DNA of 64,000 bases, from assembly GCA_039989475.1 (NCBI GenBank), contig JBDXHU010000006.1, forward strand, positions 62,001 to 126,000. Direction: 5' to 3'. The stretch is from JBDXHU01 sp039989475 (GTDB taxonomy: Bacteria > Pseudomonadota > Gammaproteobacteria > Pseudomonadales > Halieaceae). Every line of letters begins with the position of its first letter. The first letter of the stretch is position 1. This document shows, piece by piece, positions 43,189 through 52,083 of this stretch. The translations under genes and the position numbers were made by a program. The notes below the pieces were generated by a model, which saw only the letters and a list, made by a program, of their open reading frames with translations, had not been told where the DNA came from and did not search any database.

Positions 43189-43773
43189 TCAAGGCTGTTC
43201 TTTTGCGCTGGGGCGTCGCAGTAGCAAGGTGTCGATACCCTGTTGTGCGGTGAGACTGCGCGCCTTGGCCAGCTTTGAGCGGGAAGCGAAGGGGCCAATG
43301 TACACCCTGTGCCAGATACCGGTATCGCCCCGTGCTTGCTCCACGTGAGCTTCCAGTCCCAGCAGTAATAGTTCGCCGCGACGCCTGTCCGCGTCTGCCG
43401 CTTGCCGAAAGGAGCCGGCCTGTAGCAGGAACTGGTCGCTATTGGCGTTGGTCCTGGCGGTGGCTATGGTGCTCGGGTCGATATCGATGTCTACACTTTG
43501 CTCCGGCAACAGGGTGTAGAAATCAAAGCGCGGCCCCGGGGCCTCCTCTCTGTCCTGTTGCTCCGAATCCAGGCTCGCCCGGTCCTCAGGCAGGACCTCG
43601 GGCTGCTGCGCCGCAAGCCACATCAAGGCCGAGAGAAAGATGCCGCAGAGCAGTCCGGCCAGGAACCAGATCCATGGTGGGGAGGGTGGACTGGTTTTGC
43701 TGCGTGGGCTGGCGTTGGCAGTTTTTCGAGTCTTGGCCGGTTTACGGCTTTTATTGGCGAAATCTTTGGTCAC
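43189..43773 (-). CDS. SPOR-domain membrane protein (FtsN/DedD-like)
   Basis: 194-residue inner-membrane protein. A short basic N-terminus is followed by one membrane helix (about 34-54, WIWFLAGLLCGIFLSALMWLA), a low-complexity periplasmic linker and a C-terminal SPOR domain (about 110-185, FLLQAGSFRQAADADRRR to HRVYIGPFASRSKLAKA) that binds denuded septal peptidoglycan. The position between argS and hslV matches the FtsN-like gene of pseudomonads. The start is GTG at 43773, three bases after argS. The protein is small for FtsN, so its role in division is inferred. Confidence 0.87.
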   Translation of the reverse strand: MTKDFANKSRKPAKTRKTANASPRSKTSPPSPPWIWFLAGLLCGIFLSALMWLAAQQPEVLPEDRASLDSEQQDREEAPGPRFDFYTLLPEQSVDIDIDPSTIATARTNANSDQFLLQAGSFRQAADADRRRGELLLLGLEAHVEQARGDTGIWHRVYIGPFASRSKLAKARSLTAQQGIDTLLLRRPSAKEQP

Positions 43774-43776
43774 GGC

Positions 43777-45462
43777 CTACATGCTCTCCGGTGCAGAGAC
43801 GCCCAGCAGGTCAAGGCCATTGGCGATAACCTGGCCTACGGCCGCCGACAGGGCCAGCCGCGCATCGCGCAGTTCGGCATCCTCAACCAGTACCTTGTGC
43901 GCGTTGTACCAGCTGTGAAAGTCGCCGGCCAGCTCCCGCAGGTAATTGGCCAGGTTGTGCGGCTCCGATTTTTGGGCCGCCTGGGCGACGATTTCCGGGT
44001 ACTGGTCCAGGCGCTTGAGCAGTGCTTTTTCCTGTTCCTCGCCGAGCCGGCCCAGCTGCTGTGTTGCTGCCGTCGCGTCGAAGCTCAGCCCCTGCTCGGC
44101 CAGCTTGCTGTTGACGCTGCAGACCCGGGCGTGCGCATATTGAATGTAATACACCGGGTTGTCATTGGATTGGGCAAGGGCCAGGTCAATGTCGAATGTG
44201 AGCTGGGAGCTGGGCGCGCGCGCCGCCAGGAAGTAGCGAGTCGCATCGCGGCCAACTTCGTCGATAAGGTCGCGCAAGGTGACATAACTGCCGGCCCGCT
44301 TGGAAATCTTGACCTCCTTGCCGCCGCGCATCACCGTGACCATCTGGTGCAGGACGTACTCTGGCCAACCCTCCGGAATACCGACCTTGAGGGCCTGCAG
44401 GCCGGCGCGAACCCGGGTCACGGTGCTGTGGTGATCGGCGCCCTGCTCATCGATTACCCGGGTGAAACCACGCTGCCATTTATCGTGGTGGTAGGCGACG
44501 TCCGGCAAAAAGTATGTGTATGCGCCGTCTGACTTGCGCATGACCCGGTCCTTGTCATCGCCGAAGCCGGTGGTGCGCAGCCACAGGGCACCATCTTCCT
44601 CGTAGGTTTGTCCCTGCTCGACCAGGGCCGCCACGGTGTCGTTGACCGCGCCGGAATCGTAGAGGGAGGACTCCAGGAAAAAGACGTCGAACTCTACAGC
44701 AAAGGCTTTCAGGTCCAGGTCCTGCTCACGGCGTAGGTAGGCCACGGCAAATTCGCGAATGGCGTCGAAATCCTCGACATCAGCGGCGGCGTCTACGTGC
44801 TTGTCTTCCGCATCGACATGAACGCCGGCCATGTAATCACGCGCGACGTCGGCAATGTATTCGCCCCGGTAGCCGTCCTCCGGCCAGTTGGCATCTTCCG
44901 GGTCGATACCGCGCAGGCGCGCCTGCACCGACTGCGCCAGCTTGTTAATCTGGGCGCCGGCATCGTTGTAATAGAACTCCCGCGATACCTCCCAGCCGGT
45001 GGCTTCCAGCAAGCGGGCTATGCAGTCTCCCACCGCGGCGCCGCGGCCGTGGCCAATGTGCAAGGGGCCGGTGGGGTTGGCGGAAACAAACTCCACCTGG
45101 ACTTTCTGTCCCTGGCCGCTGTCATTGCGGCCAAAGCTGGCGCCCTGTTCGAGGATGCGACTGACAATGGCGGCACTACTGGCCTCAGTCAGGAAGAAGT
45201 TGATAAACCCGGGTCCGGCGATTTCGGTCTTTTGCAGGATCGCTGACTCCGGCAGGGCGGCGCAGATTGCAGCGGCCAGTTCACGCGGCGCTTTGCCGGC
45301 CGGCTTGGCCAGGGTCAAGGCGATATTACTGGCCAGGTCACCGTGTAGCTTGTCACGGGTGCGGTCCAGTTGGATATTGGGTGACAGGCCGGGCGGCAGT
45401 TCGCCGGCCTCTGTCAGGGAGGCGAGCGCATGCTCAATCAGCTCACAGAGGTGTTGCTTCAT
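43777..45462 (-). CDS. argS: Arginyl-tRNA synthetase
   Basis: 561-residue class I synthetase. HIGH motif is PTGPLHIGHGRG (about 130-141), the KMSKS-equivalent is KISKRAG (about 354), and the C-terminal DALR anticodon-binding domain (about 440-561) has the usual YIQYAHARVCS entry. An N-terminal add-1 domain (1-110) is also present. The KMSKS variant is normal for ArgS. It precedes the SPOR gene by three bases and follows priA by about 78 bp. Confidence 0.97.
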   Translation of the reverse strand: MKQHLCELIEHALASLTEAGELPPGLSPNIQLDRTRDKLHGDLASNIALTLAKPAGKAPRELAAAICAALPESAILQKTEIAGPGFINFFLTEASSAAIVSRILEQGASFGRNDSGQGQKVQVEFVSANPTGPLHIGHGRGAAVGDCIARLLEATGWEVSREFYYNDAGAQINKLAQSVQARLRGIDPEDANWPEDGYRGEYIADVARDYMAGVHVDAEDKHVDAAADVEDFDAIREFAVAYLRREQDLDLKAFAVEFDVFFLESSLYDSGAVNDTVAALVEQGQTYEEDGALWLRTTGFGDDKDRVMRKSDGAYTYFLPDVAYHHDKWQRGFTRVIDEQGADHHSTVTRVRAGLQALKVGIPEGWPEYVLHQMVTVMRGGKEVKISKRAGSYVTLRDLIDEVGRDATRYFLAARAPSSQLTFDIDLALAQSNDNPVYYIQYAHARVCSVNSKLAEQGLSFDATAATQQLGRLGEEQEKALLKRLDQYPEIVAQAAQKSEPHNLANYLRELAGDFHSWYNAHKVLVEDAELRDARLALSAAVGQVIANGLDLLGVSAPESM

Positions 45463-45539
45463 CTATAGTCAGGGTCACGAGATTTTGCGGCCGGCTATTA
45501 TCCCTATATAAGTGGGGAAAGGCTACCGGCGCGCCGATG

Positions 45540-47735
45540 TTACAGGGTGTCGAGGGGGTCGACGTCTGCCGACCAGCGCAGGCGCTTGCCAGCGGGCAGG
45601 GTTTCCGCCAGCGCAACCAGCTGCTCGGCGGCGCGCTGCAAGGCACCTCGCGATTGGCTGGCCAGTAACAGCTGGGCCCGGAAACGCCCACTCTTGCGCT
45701 GCATGGGCGCCGGTAAAGGCCCAATAAAGCTAATGCCGCTGAGTTCGCTCTCCACGCCGCTGCGCAGCTCGCCGAGGAAGGATTCTGCCAGTGACAGCTC
45801 TCTTGCCTCGGCACGCATGACCAGCAATTGCCCAAATGGCGGCAGTGACGCTGTGCTCCGCTCCTGTAGCAGCGCCACGGCGTATTCCTCATAACCACGT
45901 TGCAGCAAGGTATTGAGCATTGGGTGATCGGGGTAGTGGGTTTGCAGAATGACTCGGCCACGCTTGGCGGCGCGTCCCGCGCGCCCGGCTACCTGGGTGA
46001 CTAATTGGCCCATGCGCTCCGGTCCGCGAAAATCCGCGCTAAACAGGGAGGCATCAGTATCCAGCAGGCCGACCAGGGTGACATCGGGGAAATGGTGGCC
46101 CTTGGTAAGCATCTGCGTGCCCAATAATATACAGGGCGCGCCTGTATCGACCGCGGCAATCATTTCTTCCATGGCCCCGCGGCGCTGCATGGAATCCCGG
46201 TCCACACGGTGTACCGGGACAGCGGGAAACAATGCTGCCAGTACAGATTCGGTTTTTTCGGTGCCAACCCCGCGCGCATTCAGTTGCCGGCTTTGGCAGT
46301 GCGGACAGGCCTGGGGTATCGCGATACGCCAGTCGCAATGGTGACAGCGCAGCTCGCCGGCCCGGCGGTGCAGGGTGAGACGTGCATCGCAGTGTGAGCA
46401 CCCGGCCACGTAGCCGCAGTCGTGGCACTGCAGGGTCGGTGCGAAGCCCCGGCGGTTGAGAAACAATAAGGCCTGGTTACCGGCGTCGAGTTCGTGACCG
46501 ATGGCTTGCAGCAGCCCGGCGGAGAGGCCCCCCTGTAAGCTGGCATGGCGGATATCGAGAATCTCGAAGTCGGGCATTACGCTGCTGCCAATGCGCTGCT
46601 CCAGCATAAGCTTCTGGTAGCGGCCCTGGTTGGCATTGTGCAGGCTCTCCAGGCTGGGCGTGGCACTGCCGAGAATAATGGGAATATTCTCCAGCTGCGC
46701 TCTTTTCACCGCCAGGTCGCGGGCCGAGTAGCGAAATCCCTCGTGCTGCTTGAAGGACGCGTCGTGTTCTTCATCGACCACGATCAAACCCGGTCTGGCC
46801 AGGCTGGCAAATACAGCCGAACGCGTGCCAACAACAATGTGGGCGCGACCGCTGCGGGCCGCCTCCCAGGCTGATTCACGCGCTCCGTCGGCCAGGCCCG
46901 AATGCAGGGAGGCGATCTCCGCATTGAAGCGCTGGTTTAGTCGACGCACTATTTGCGGGGTCAGTCCGATCTCTGGCACCAGCACCAGGGCCTGCCTGCC
47001 CTGGGCCAGAGTGGCCTCAATCAGGCGCAGATAGACTTCGGTCTTGCCACTGCCGGTGACGCCGTGCAAAAGATAGCAGGCAAACCCGCCGAGACTGGCG
47101 CTGATGGTGTCCACCGCGCTGGCCTGGGCCGGGTTTAGTGCCGGCCCGTCATTCCAGCTCGGTTCAACTGTGGCCAGGGGCAGGTCTGTCGCTTCGATCA
47201 AGCCCTTCTTTTCCAGCTCCCGCCTGGCCCCGTCGCTGTGACCCAGTGCTTGCAGCGCTTGCCTGGAAACCGGGGCCTCCTGTTGCAGGGTGGCCAGCAG
47301 GGCGGCCTGGCGTGGCGCCCGGGACAGGGCGCCGGCGGGCAAACCTTTCCCGGCCAGGCTAAGCTGCCAGTGGCGGCTAACCCCGGGCTGGTGGGCCTTA
47401 CCCTGGCGCAGGGCCGTGGGCAGGGCGGCGCTGAGCACTTCTCCAACAGGGTACTTGTAATAGTCGGCAGCCCAGAAGCATAGCGCTAGCAGGCTCTCAC
47501 TTATCAGGGGGCTGGAATCGATGATTTCGCGGGCCGGGCGCAGTTTGTCCGCCGCCAGCGGGGATTCATCGACGACCTCTACCAGGATGCCGCACAAGAG
47601 CCTTGAGCCGAAGGGTACCAGCAGTCGGCAGCCGGGCTGCAGCCCGGCGAGTTCTTCGCTGTCTGCCGCTGGCGGTGGCAGGTAATCGAATAACTGGCGC
47701 AGTGGCGAGGGTATGGCGAGGCGAAGTACAGGCAT
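45540..47735 (-). CDS. priA: Primosomal replication restart helicase PriA
   Basis: 731-residue 3'-5' helicase that reloads DnaB on stalled forks. The N-terminal DNA-binding domain starts at MPVLRLAIPSPLRQLFDYLPP. Walker A is GVTGSGKTEVYL and Walker B DEEHD. The zinc-binding insert has four CxxC pairs (CHDCGYVAGCSHC, then RCHHCDW and ACPHCQS). ATG at 47735 was chosen because it begins the conserved domain; the in-frame start at 47780 adds an unlikely MQCTNPACSFATLAA. It opens the long minus-strand run that ends at tatC and diverges from rpmE. Confidence 0.95.
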   Translation of the reverse strand: MPVLRLAIPSPLRQLFDYLPPPAADSEELAGLQPGCRLLVPFGSRLLCGILVEVVDESPLAADKLRPAREIIDSSPLISESLLALCFWAADYYKYPVGEVLSAALPTALRQGKAHQPGVSRHWQLSLAGKGLPAGALSRAPRQAALLATLQQEAPVSRQALQALGHSDGARRELEKKGLIEATDLPLATVEPSWNDGPALNPAQASAVDTISASLGGFACYLLHGVTGSGKTEVYLRLIEATLAQGRQALVLVPEIGLTPQIVRRLNQRFNAEIASLHSGLADGARESAWEAARSGRAHIVVGTRSAVFASLARPGLIVVDEEHDASFKQHEGFRYSARDLAVKRAQLENIPIILGSATPSLESLHNANQGRYQKLMLEQRIGSSVMPDFEILDIRHASLQGGLSAGLLQAIGHELDAGNQALLFLNRRGFAPTLQCHDCGYVAGCSHCDARLTLHRRAGELRCHHCDWRIAIPQACPHCQSRQLNARGVGTEKTESVLAALFPAVPVHRVDRDSMQRRGAMEEMIAAVDTGAPCILLGTQMLTKGHHFPDVTLVGLLDTDASLFSADFRGPERMGQLVTQVAGRAGRAAKRGRVILQTHYPDHPMLNTLLQRGYEEYAVALLQERSTASLPPFGQLLVMRAEARELSLAESFLGELRSGVESELSGISFIGPLPAPMQRKSGRFRAQLLLASQSRGALQRAAEQLVALAETLPAGKRLRWSADVDPLDTL

Positions 47736-47799
47736 GGCGGCAAGTGTAGCAAAGCTGCAGGCGGGGTTTGTGCATTGCATAGCAGGTACTGCCTGCCCC

Positions 47800-47827
47800 T
47801 TGCGTCTGGCGCTGTGTCTGGTAAGAT
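47800..47827 (+). promoter_or_regulatory. Candidate rpmE promoter
   Basis: TTGCGT (47800-47805) and TAAGAT (47822-47827) with a 16-base spacer. Transcription would start near 47834, giving a leader of about 100 bases ahead of the L31 gene. Confidence 0.45.
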
Positions 47828-47833
47828 GCCCGC

Positions 47834-47934
47834 CTATTTTTTGGCCAGCCCCCCAGATCTGGCCATCTCCCTGATCAAGATGCGGTGCCCGGCGAGAGAC
47901 CGGGTGGCGGTGTCGCTAGCTACGGAGCAAGGTA
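47834..47934 (+). promoter_or_regulatory. Structured 5' leader of rpmE, possible L31 autoregulatory element
   Basis: Two inverted repeats lie in this leader: TGGCCAG (47842-47848) with CTGGCCA (47859-47865), and CCCGG (47888-47892) with CCGGG (47900-47904). The second is 30 bases before the start codon and close enough to affect ribosome access. Leader-binding autoregulation by protein L31 is known in some bacteria; whether this leader fits any described L31 leader is not settled. Confidence 0.4.
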
Positions 47935-48150
47935 ATGAAGGCAGAAATCCACCCCAAGTATGAGGACATCACAGCTACCTGCAGTTGCGGTAATGTGATC
48001 AAGACGCGCTCAACCATGTGCGAAAACATTCACATTGATGTCTGTTCGCAGTGTCACCCTTTCTTCACCGGAAAGCAGAAGATTGTCGATACTGGTGGCC
48101 GGGTAGATCGTTTCAAGAAGCGTTTTGGTAACCGCGGCTCCAAGAGCTAG
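47935..48150 (+). CDS. rpmE: 50S ribosomal protein L31
   Basis: 71-residue protein of the zinc-containing type, with C16, C18, C37 and C40 in the positions of the E. coli ligands (TCSCGN and VCSQCHPF). It stabilises the inter-subunit bridge of the ribosome. The AAGG ribosome site is close to the ATG. The gene is monocistronic: a candidate promoter and structured leader precede it and a strong terminator follows it. Confidence 0.97.
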   Translation: MKAEIHPKYEDITATCSCGNVIKTRSTMCENIHIDVCSQCHPFFTGKQKIVDTGGRVDRFKKRFGNRGSKS

Positions 48151-48171
48151 TCGCAGCAAGCAACTCGTAGT

Positions 48172-48209
48172 AAAAACGCCGCTTCCTGAGGAAGTCGGCG
48201 TTTTTTTTT
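48172..48209 (+). terminator. Intrinsic terminator of rpmE
   Basis: The stem AACGCCG-CTTCC / GGAAG-TCGGCGTT, with a short TGA loop, is followed at 48201 by a run of nine T. It begins about 20 bases after the rpmE stop. This is the clearest terminator in the window. The A-run before the stem could let it work on the opposite strand too. Confidence 0.9.
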
Positions 48210-48246
48210 CTCCGCACCTTATATAGATAGCGGCAAGCGCAACATC

Positions 48247-48260
48247 GCGCTGCGCAGCGC
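48247..48260. promoter_or_regulatory. Perfect 14-bp palindrome upstream of malic enzyme
   Basis: GCGCTGCGCAGCGC at 48247-48260 is a perfect palindrome 21 bases before the malic enzyme ATG and downstream of a TATATAGAT-like stretch (about 48230). It could be an operator or an RNA hairpin close to the ribosome site; there is no independent evidence for either. Confidence 0.3.
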
Positions 48261-48281
48261 AACCCGGAATTAAAGAGAATC

Positions 48282-49529
48282 ATGTCAGAGGAATTCAAGC
48301 AGGCAGCCCTGGATTACCATGAGCATCCCAGTCCGGGAAAGATCAGTATTGAGCTGACGACTTCGGCAGACAGTCAGCGTGACCTGGCGCTGGCTTACAG
48401 CCCTGGTGTGGCTGAGCCTTGCCTGGCAATTCAGGCCGACCCGGTTGAGGCCTATCGCTATACCGGCAAGGGTAACCTCGTTGCTGTTATCAGCAACGGC
48501 ACGGCAGTACTGGGTCTTGGCGATATTGGTGCGCTGGCGAGCAAGCCGGTGATGGAGGGCAAGGCGCTGTTGTTCAAGCGCTTCGCCAATATCAACGCGA
48601 TAGATGTTGAAGTGGAGGCCAGCGAGGCCGACGACTTTATTGATACGGTCGAGCGAATTGCCAGCAGCTTCGGCGGTATCAACCTGGAGGACATCAAGGC
48701 GCCGGAGTGTTTCGAAATCGAGCGTCAGCTAATAGAGCGTTGCGATATCCCGGTCTTTCACGATGACCAGCATGGCACGGCTATCGTCACCGCGGCCGGA
48801 ATGATGAATGCGCTGGAGGTGCAGGGCAAGCAACTGGACCAGGCGCGAATCGTCTGCCTTGGCGCCGGTGCGGCGGCCATCGCCTGTATGCGGCTGTTGG
48901 TGAGCATGGGCGCCCGGCGCGAGAATATTTTTATGCTTGACCGCCGCGGCGTTATTTCCGTTGGTCGCGAGGGCGTCAACGTTTACAAAGCCGAGTTTGA
49001 AAATGACACAGAGCTGCGCAGCCTGGCTGATGCCTGTGCCGGGGCCGATGCCTTTGTTGGCCTGTCAGGTGCCGATTTGCTGACGCCGGAGATGCTGCTG
49101 TCCATGGCACCACGCCCGGTGGTGTTCGCCTGCTCTAACCCTGATCCCGAGATTCGACCAGAGCTGGCCCTGGAGACCCGCGATGACCTGATCATTGCTA
49201 CAGGCCGCTCCGACTACCCCAACCAGGTCAATAACGTGTTGGGCTTTCCATTCATTTTTCGCGGAGCACTGGATGTGCGGGCCCGGCGTATAAATGAAGA
49301 AATGAAGATGGCTGCGGTGCATGCGATCCGCCAGCTGGCCCAGGAGCCGGTGCCGGCGGACGTGCTCAGCACTTTCGGCCTGGATGCGCTGGAGTTTGGT
49401 CGTGATTACATTATTCCCAAGCCCACCGACCTTCGATTATTGCCACGGGTAGCGGCAGCCGTGGCCAGGGCGGCGGTGGATACGGGTGTTGCCCGGCTCG
49501 ACCTGCCGGCGGCTTACCGCCAGGACTAG
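48282..49529 (+). CDS. Malic enzyme (NADP-type, MaeB core without phosphotransacetylase domain)
   Basis: 415-residue enzyme that converts malate to pyruvate and CO2, linking the TCA cycle to pyruvate and NADPH. Motifs: ALAYSPGVAEPC (about 36-47), catalytic DIKAPECFEIE, HDDQHGTAIVTAAG (about 160-173), NAD(P) Rossmann motif GAGAAAIACMRLL, and SNPDPEIRP. E. coli MaeB is about 760 residues with a phosphotransacetylase-like C-terminus that this protein lacks. From memory, the same short form occurs next to ponA in P. aeruginosa. Cofactor preference is inferred. Its stop overlaps that of mrcA (CTAG). Confidence 0.92.
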   Translation: MSEEFKQAALDYHEHPSPGKISIELTTSADSQRDLALAYSPGVAEPCLAIQADPVEAYRYTGKGNLVAVISNGTAVLGLGDIGALASKPVMEGKALLFKRFANINAIDVEVEASEADDFIDTVERIASSFGGINLEDIKAPECFEIERQLIERCDIPVFHDDQHGTAIVTAAGMMNALEVQGKQLDQARIVCLGAGAAAIACMRLLVSMGARRENIFMLDRRGVISVGREGVNVYKAEFENDTELRSLADACAGADAFVGLSGADLLTPEMLLSMAPRPVVFACSNPDPEIRPELALETRDDLIIATGRSDYPNQVNNVLGFPFIFRGALDVRARRINEEMKMAAVHAIRQLAQEPVPADVLSTFGLDALEFGRDYIIPKPTDLRLLPRVAAAVARAAVDTGVARLDLPAAYRQD

Positions 49530-51913
49530 CGGTCTTCGACAGAGTCCGTGGGCACGTTCTCCTGGCGGAAATATTCAAAGATGGCATCACTCTGACCCGG
49601 GCGTGACAATAGCCCGGTGGCTGGGTCGATGCGCACATTGACGATGCATTCGGGCACGACCCGGCTCCGGTCTTTGCTGTCGCGAAGCGCTGTACGCATG
49701 TAGTCGATCCACATTGGCAGGGCTGCCTTGCCACCGAATTCGCGCTTGCCCAGTTCCAGGTTTTGGTCAAAACCGAGCCAGGTGGTCGCCACCACGTCAG
49801 CGTTATAGCCAGAGAACCAGGCGTCTTTGGGTCCGTTGGTGGTTCCGGTTTTGCCGCCGATATCACTGCGATTGAGCACCCGCGCCCTGCGCCCGGTGCC
49901 CTGGGTAATCACGTCCTGCAATATGCTGTTGATGATAAAGGCCACGCACTCATCCATGATGCGTTCAGCCTGCGGCAGTTCGGGAGCGCTTTGTCCGAGA
50001 ATTTCCTCCATGCTCAGTTCCTCATCCGGCTCGGGTGCAGCAAGGTCGGCTACTGTCCTGTCACAGTCGCGGCACACCGTGGCGGGAGTGGCCCGGTAGA
50101 TCTCTTCGCGGTCGAAGTTTTCGATGCGGTCAATGAGGTAGGGGTAAACCCGGTAACCCCCGTTGGCGAGGCTGGCATAGGCCGTGGCCAGCTCCAACGG
50201 CGTAATTGCGTGTGTGCCCAGTGCGAGTGACAGGTCCCCGGCGAGCTGGCTGGTGTCAAAGCCAAAGCGACCGGCGTAGTCGATGGCGTTGCGAATTCCA
50301 ATTTCCTGTAACAGCCTGATCGAGACCAGGTTCCGTGACTTGGTCAGGGCCCAGCGCAGCCGGGTAGGGCCGTAGAAGCGGCCACCGTCATTTTCCGGGC
50401 GCCAGGTGTCTTCCAGCGCCGCATCATCAAAGACCACCGGGGCGTCATTGATAATACTGGCCGCGGTCCAGCCCTGTTCCAGCGCTGCCGAATAGATGAA
50501 GGGTTTGAAATTGGAGCCGGGTTGGCGCACCGCCTGGGTAACCCGGTTGAACTTGCTCTTGGCGAAGCCAAGTCCGCCAACCACACTCAGCAGGCCACCG
50601 TCATCCGGTTGCAATGCAACCAGTGCCGCCTGGGCAGCGGGTACCTGGGTCAGGAATATGCCAGTCCCGTCTTCGCCGCGGCGTATGCGGATCAGGTCGC
50701 CTGCGGCCAGCAGTTCGCCTGGGCTGCCAGGTGCTGGCCCCCGCCGGTTTTCATCGATAAAGGGTCGGGCAGTGCTGAGACCATTCTCCCAGGGCAATAG
50801 CTGCTCACTCTCATCGGCCAGCAAGACCTGCACGCCGGTTTCCTCGATGGCGCTAACCACGGCCGGGATGCGACCTGCGATAACCGGCGTTTGCTTGAGC
50901 TGGGCCAGCCAGACCGGGCGCATATCGATGCCCTCAAGTGTGGACATACTGAGTTCAGGGCCGCGATAGCCGTGCCGCTCATCATAGGTTGCCAGGCCGT
51001 TGTTAACCGCCGCATTGGCCACCAACTGCAGTTCGCTGCTAATAGTGGTGTAAACGTGATACCCGTCGCTGTAGGCCGCCACACCATAGCGATCGACCAT
51101 TTCGCTGCGCGCCATCTCGGCGGCATAGGGCGCATCGACCGCAAGTTTGGCGCCGTGGTGACTGGCTGAGACCGGGGTATCATAGGCTGCCTGGTACAAG
51201 GCCTGGTCAATGTAACCGAGGTTGCGCATGCGACCCAGGATCCAGTTGCGCCTGACCAGCGCCCGCTGCGGATTAGATATCGGGTTGAAGCGCGAGGGTG
51301 CTTTGGGCAGTCCCGCCAGCATTGCCAGCTGCGCCAATTCAAGTTCTTCGATGTTCTTGCCGTAATAGACCTGCGCCGCTGCTTCAAAGCCGTAGGCGCG
51401 ATGGCCGAGAAACATCTGGTTGAAGTAGAGCTCGAAGATTTCCTCTTTGCTCAAGACGCGCTCAATTTCCAGCGAGAGCAGGATCTCTTTGAATTTACGG
51501 GTAAAGGTGCGCTCCAGCGTCAGGAAGTAATTGCGCGCCACCTGCATAGTCAGGGTACTGCCTCCCGAGCCTTTCTCGCCGGTGAGGACCAGCTCGGAAA
51601 CGGCTCTTGCCAGCCCCATGACATCGATACCGACATGGGTGAAGAAGCCGTCGTCCTCCGCCGCCAGCAGGGCTTCGACAAAGCGTGGGGGTATGCGGGT
51701 ATAAGGCAGGGGGTTGCGTTTCTTCTCGCCGAACTGGCCGATGAGTTCGCCCTCACGGCTGTAAACGCGCATGGGAGTTTGTAGTCGGACGTCCTTGAGT
51801 ACCTCGACCGAGGGCAGGCCTGGACTCAGGTGTAGATAAATACCGGCGCAGACCATGAGTCCGCCGCACATGCTCAGCAGGGCCAGCTTTAGGAGAATTT
51901 TTGTGAGCTTCAT
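49526..51913 (-). CDS. mrcA: Penicillin-binding protein 1A
   Basis: 795-residue bifunctional peptidoglycan synthase. A cytoplasmic tail and membrane anchor (about 7-28) precede the glycosyltransferase domain with EDDGFFTHVGIDVMG (catalytic Glu, about 90). The transpeptidase domain has GSNFKPF (SxxK serine about 475), SRN and KTGTTN motifs. An OB-like domain between them (about 330-430) is typical of PBP1A. It is divergent from pilM, as ponA is from pilM in pseudomonads, and convergent with the malic enzyme. Confidence 0.96.
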   Translation of the reverse strand: MKLTKILLKLALLSMCGGLMVCAGIYLHLSPGLPSVEVLKDVRLQTPMRVYSREGELIGQFGEKKRNPLPYTRIPPRFVEALLAAEDDGFFTHVGIDVMGLARAVSELVLTGEKGSGGSTLTMQVARNYFLTLERTFTRKFKEILLSLEIERVLSKEEIFELYFNQMFLGHRAYGFEAAAQVYYGKNIEELELAQLAMLAGLPKAPSRFNPISNPQRALVRRNWILGRMRNLGYIDQALYQAAYDTPVSASHHGAKLAVDAPYAAEMARSEMVDRYGVAAYSDGYHVYTTISSELQLVANAAVNNGLATYDERHGYRGPELSMSTLEGIDMRPVWLAQLKQTPVIAGRIPAVVSAIEETGVQVLLADESEQLLPWENGLSTARPFIDENRRGPAPGSPGELLAAGDLIRIRRGEDGTGIFLTQVPAAQAALVALQPDDGGLLSVVGGLGFAKSKFNRVTQAVRQPGSNFKPFIYSAALEQGWTAASIINDAPVVFDDAALEDTWRPENDGGRFYGPTRLRWALTKSRNLVSIRLLQEIGIRNAIDYAGRFGFDTSQLAGDLSLALGTHAITPLELATAYASLANGGYRVYPYLIDRIENFDREEIYRATPATVCRDCDRTVADLAAPEPDEELSMEEILGQSAPELPQAERIMDECVAFIINSILQDVITQGTGRRARVLNRSDIGGKTGTTNGPKDAWFSGYNADVVATTWLGFDQNLELGKREFGGKAALPMWIDYMRTALRDSKDRSRVVPECIVNVRIDPATGLLSRPGQSDAIFEYFRQENVPTDSVEDR

Positions 51914-52083
51914 TTAGTTATGGAAATCAATGACTTGTAGGGCAGCTATAAGCTGGGGTAAATTTCGGGACTGGTGATTATATGCTTTTTTACCCTTTTT
52001 ATATATTTGCGTGTATGTTATACCTGTTATTTAATGTATCGGTGTATAAATCTAACGTAAGTTACGGATACAGATAGGAAAAT
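51914..52083 (+). promoter_or_regulatory. AT-rich divergent promoter region between mrcA and pilM
   Basis: This 170-bp gap is the most AT-rich in the window. For pilM, TTGCGT (52007-52012) and TTTAAT (52030-52035) have a 17-base spacer; a TATAAA at 52045-52050 is an alternative -10. CAGCT-ATA-AGCTG (51943-51955) is a short palindrome nearer mrcA, and GTAT-GTT-ATAC (52013-52023) lies in the pilM spacer. No AlgR or FimS box can be recognised with confidence. Confidence 0.35.

Noticed and set aside
44360..44420. Missing KMSKS motif in ArgS as a defect
   Set aside because: Arginyl-tRNA synthetases often carry degenerate forms; KISKRAG is normal.
43498..44532. Plus-strand open frame of 344 codons
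   Set aside because: It runs against argS and the SPOR gene, both with complete motifs; this is GC-rich third-position shadowing.
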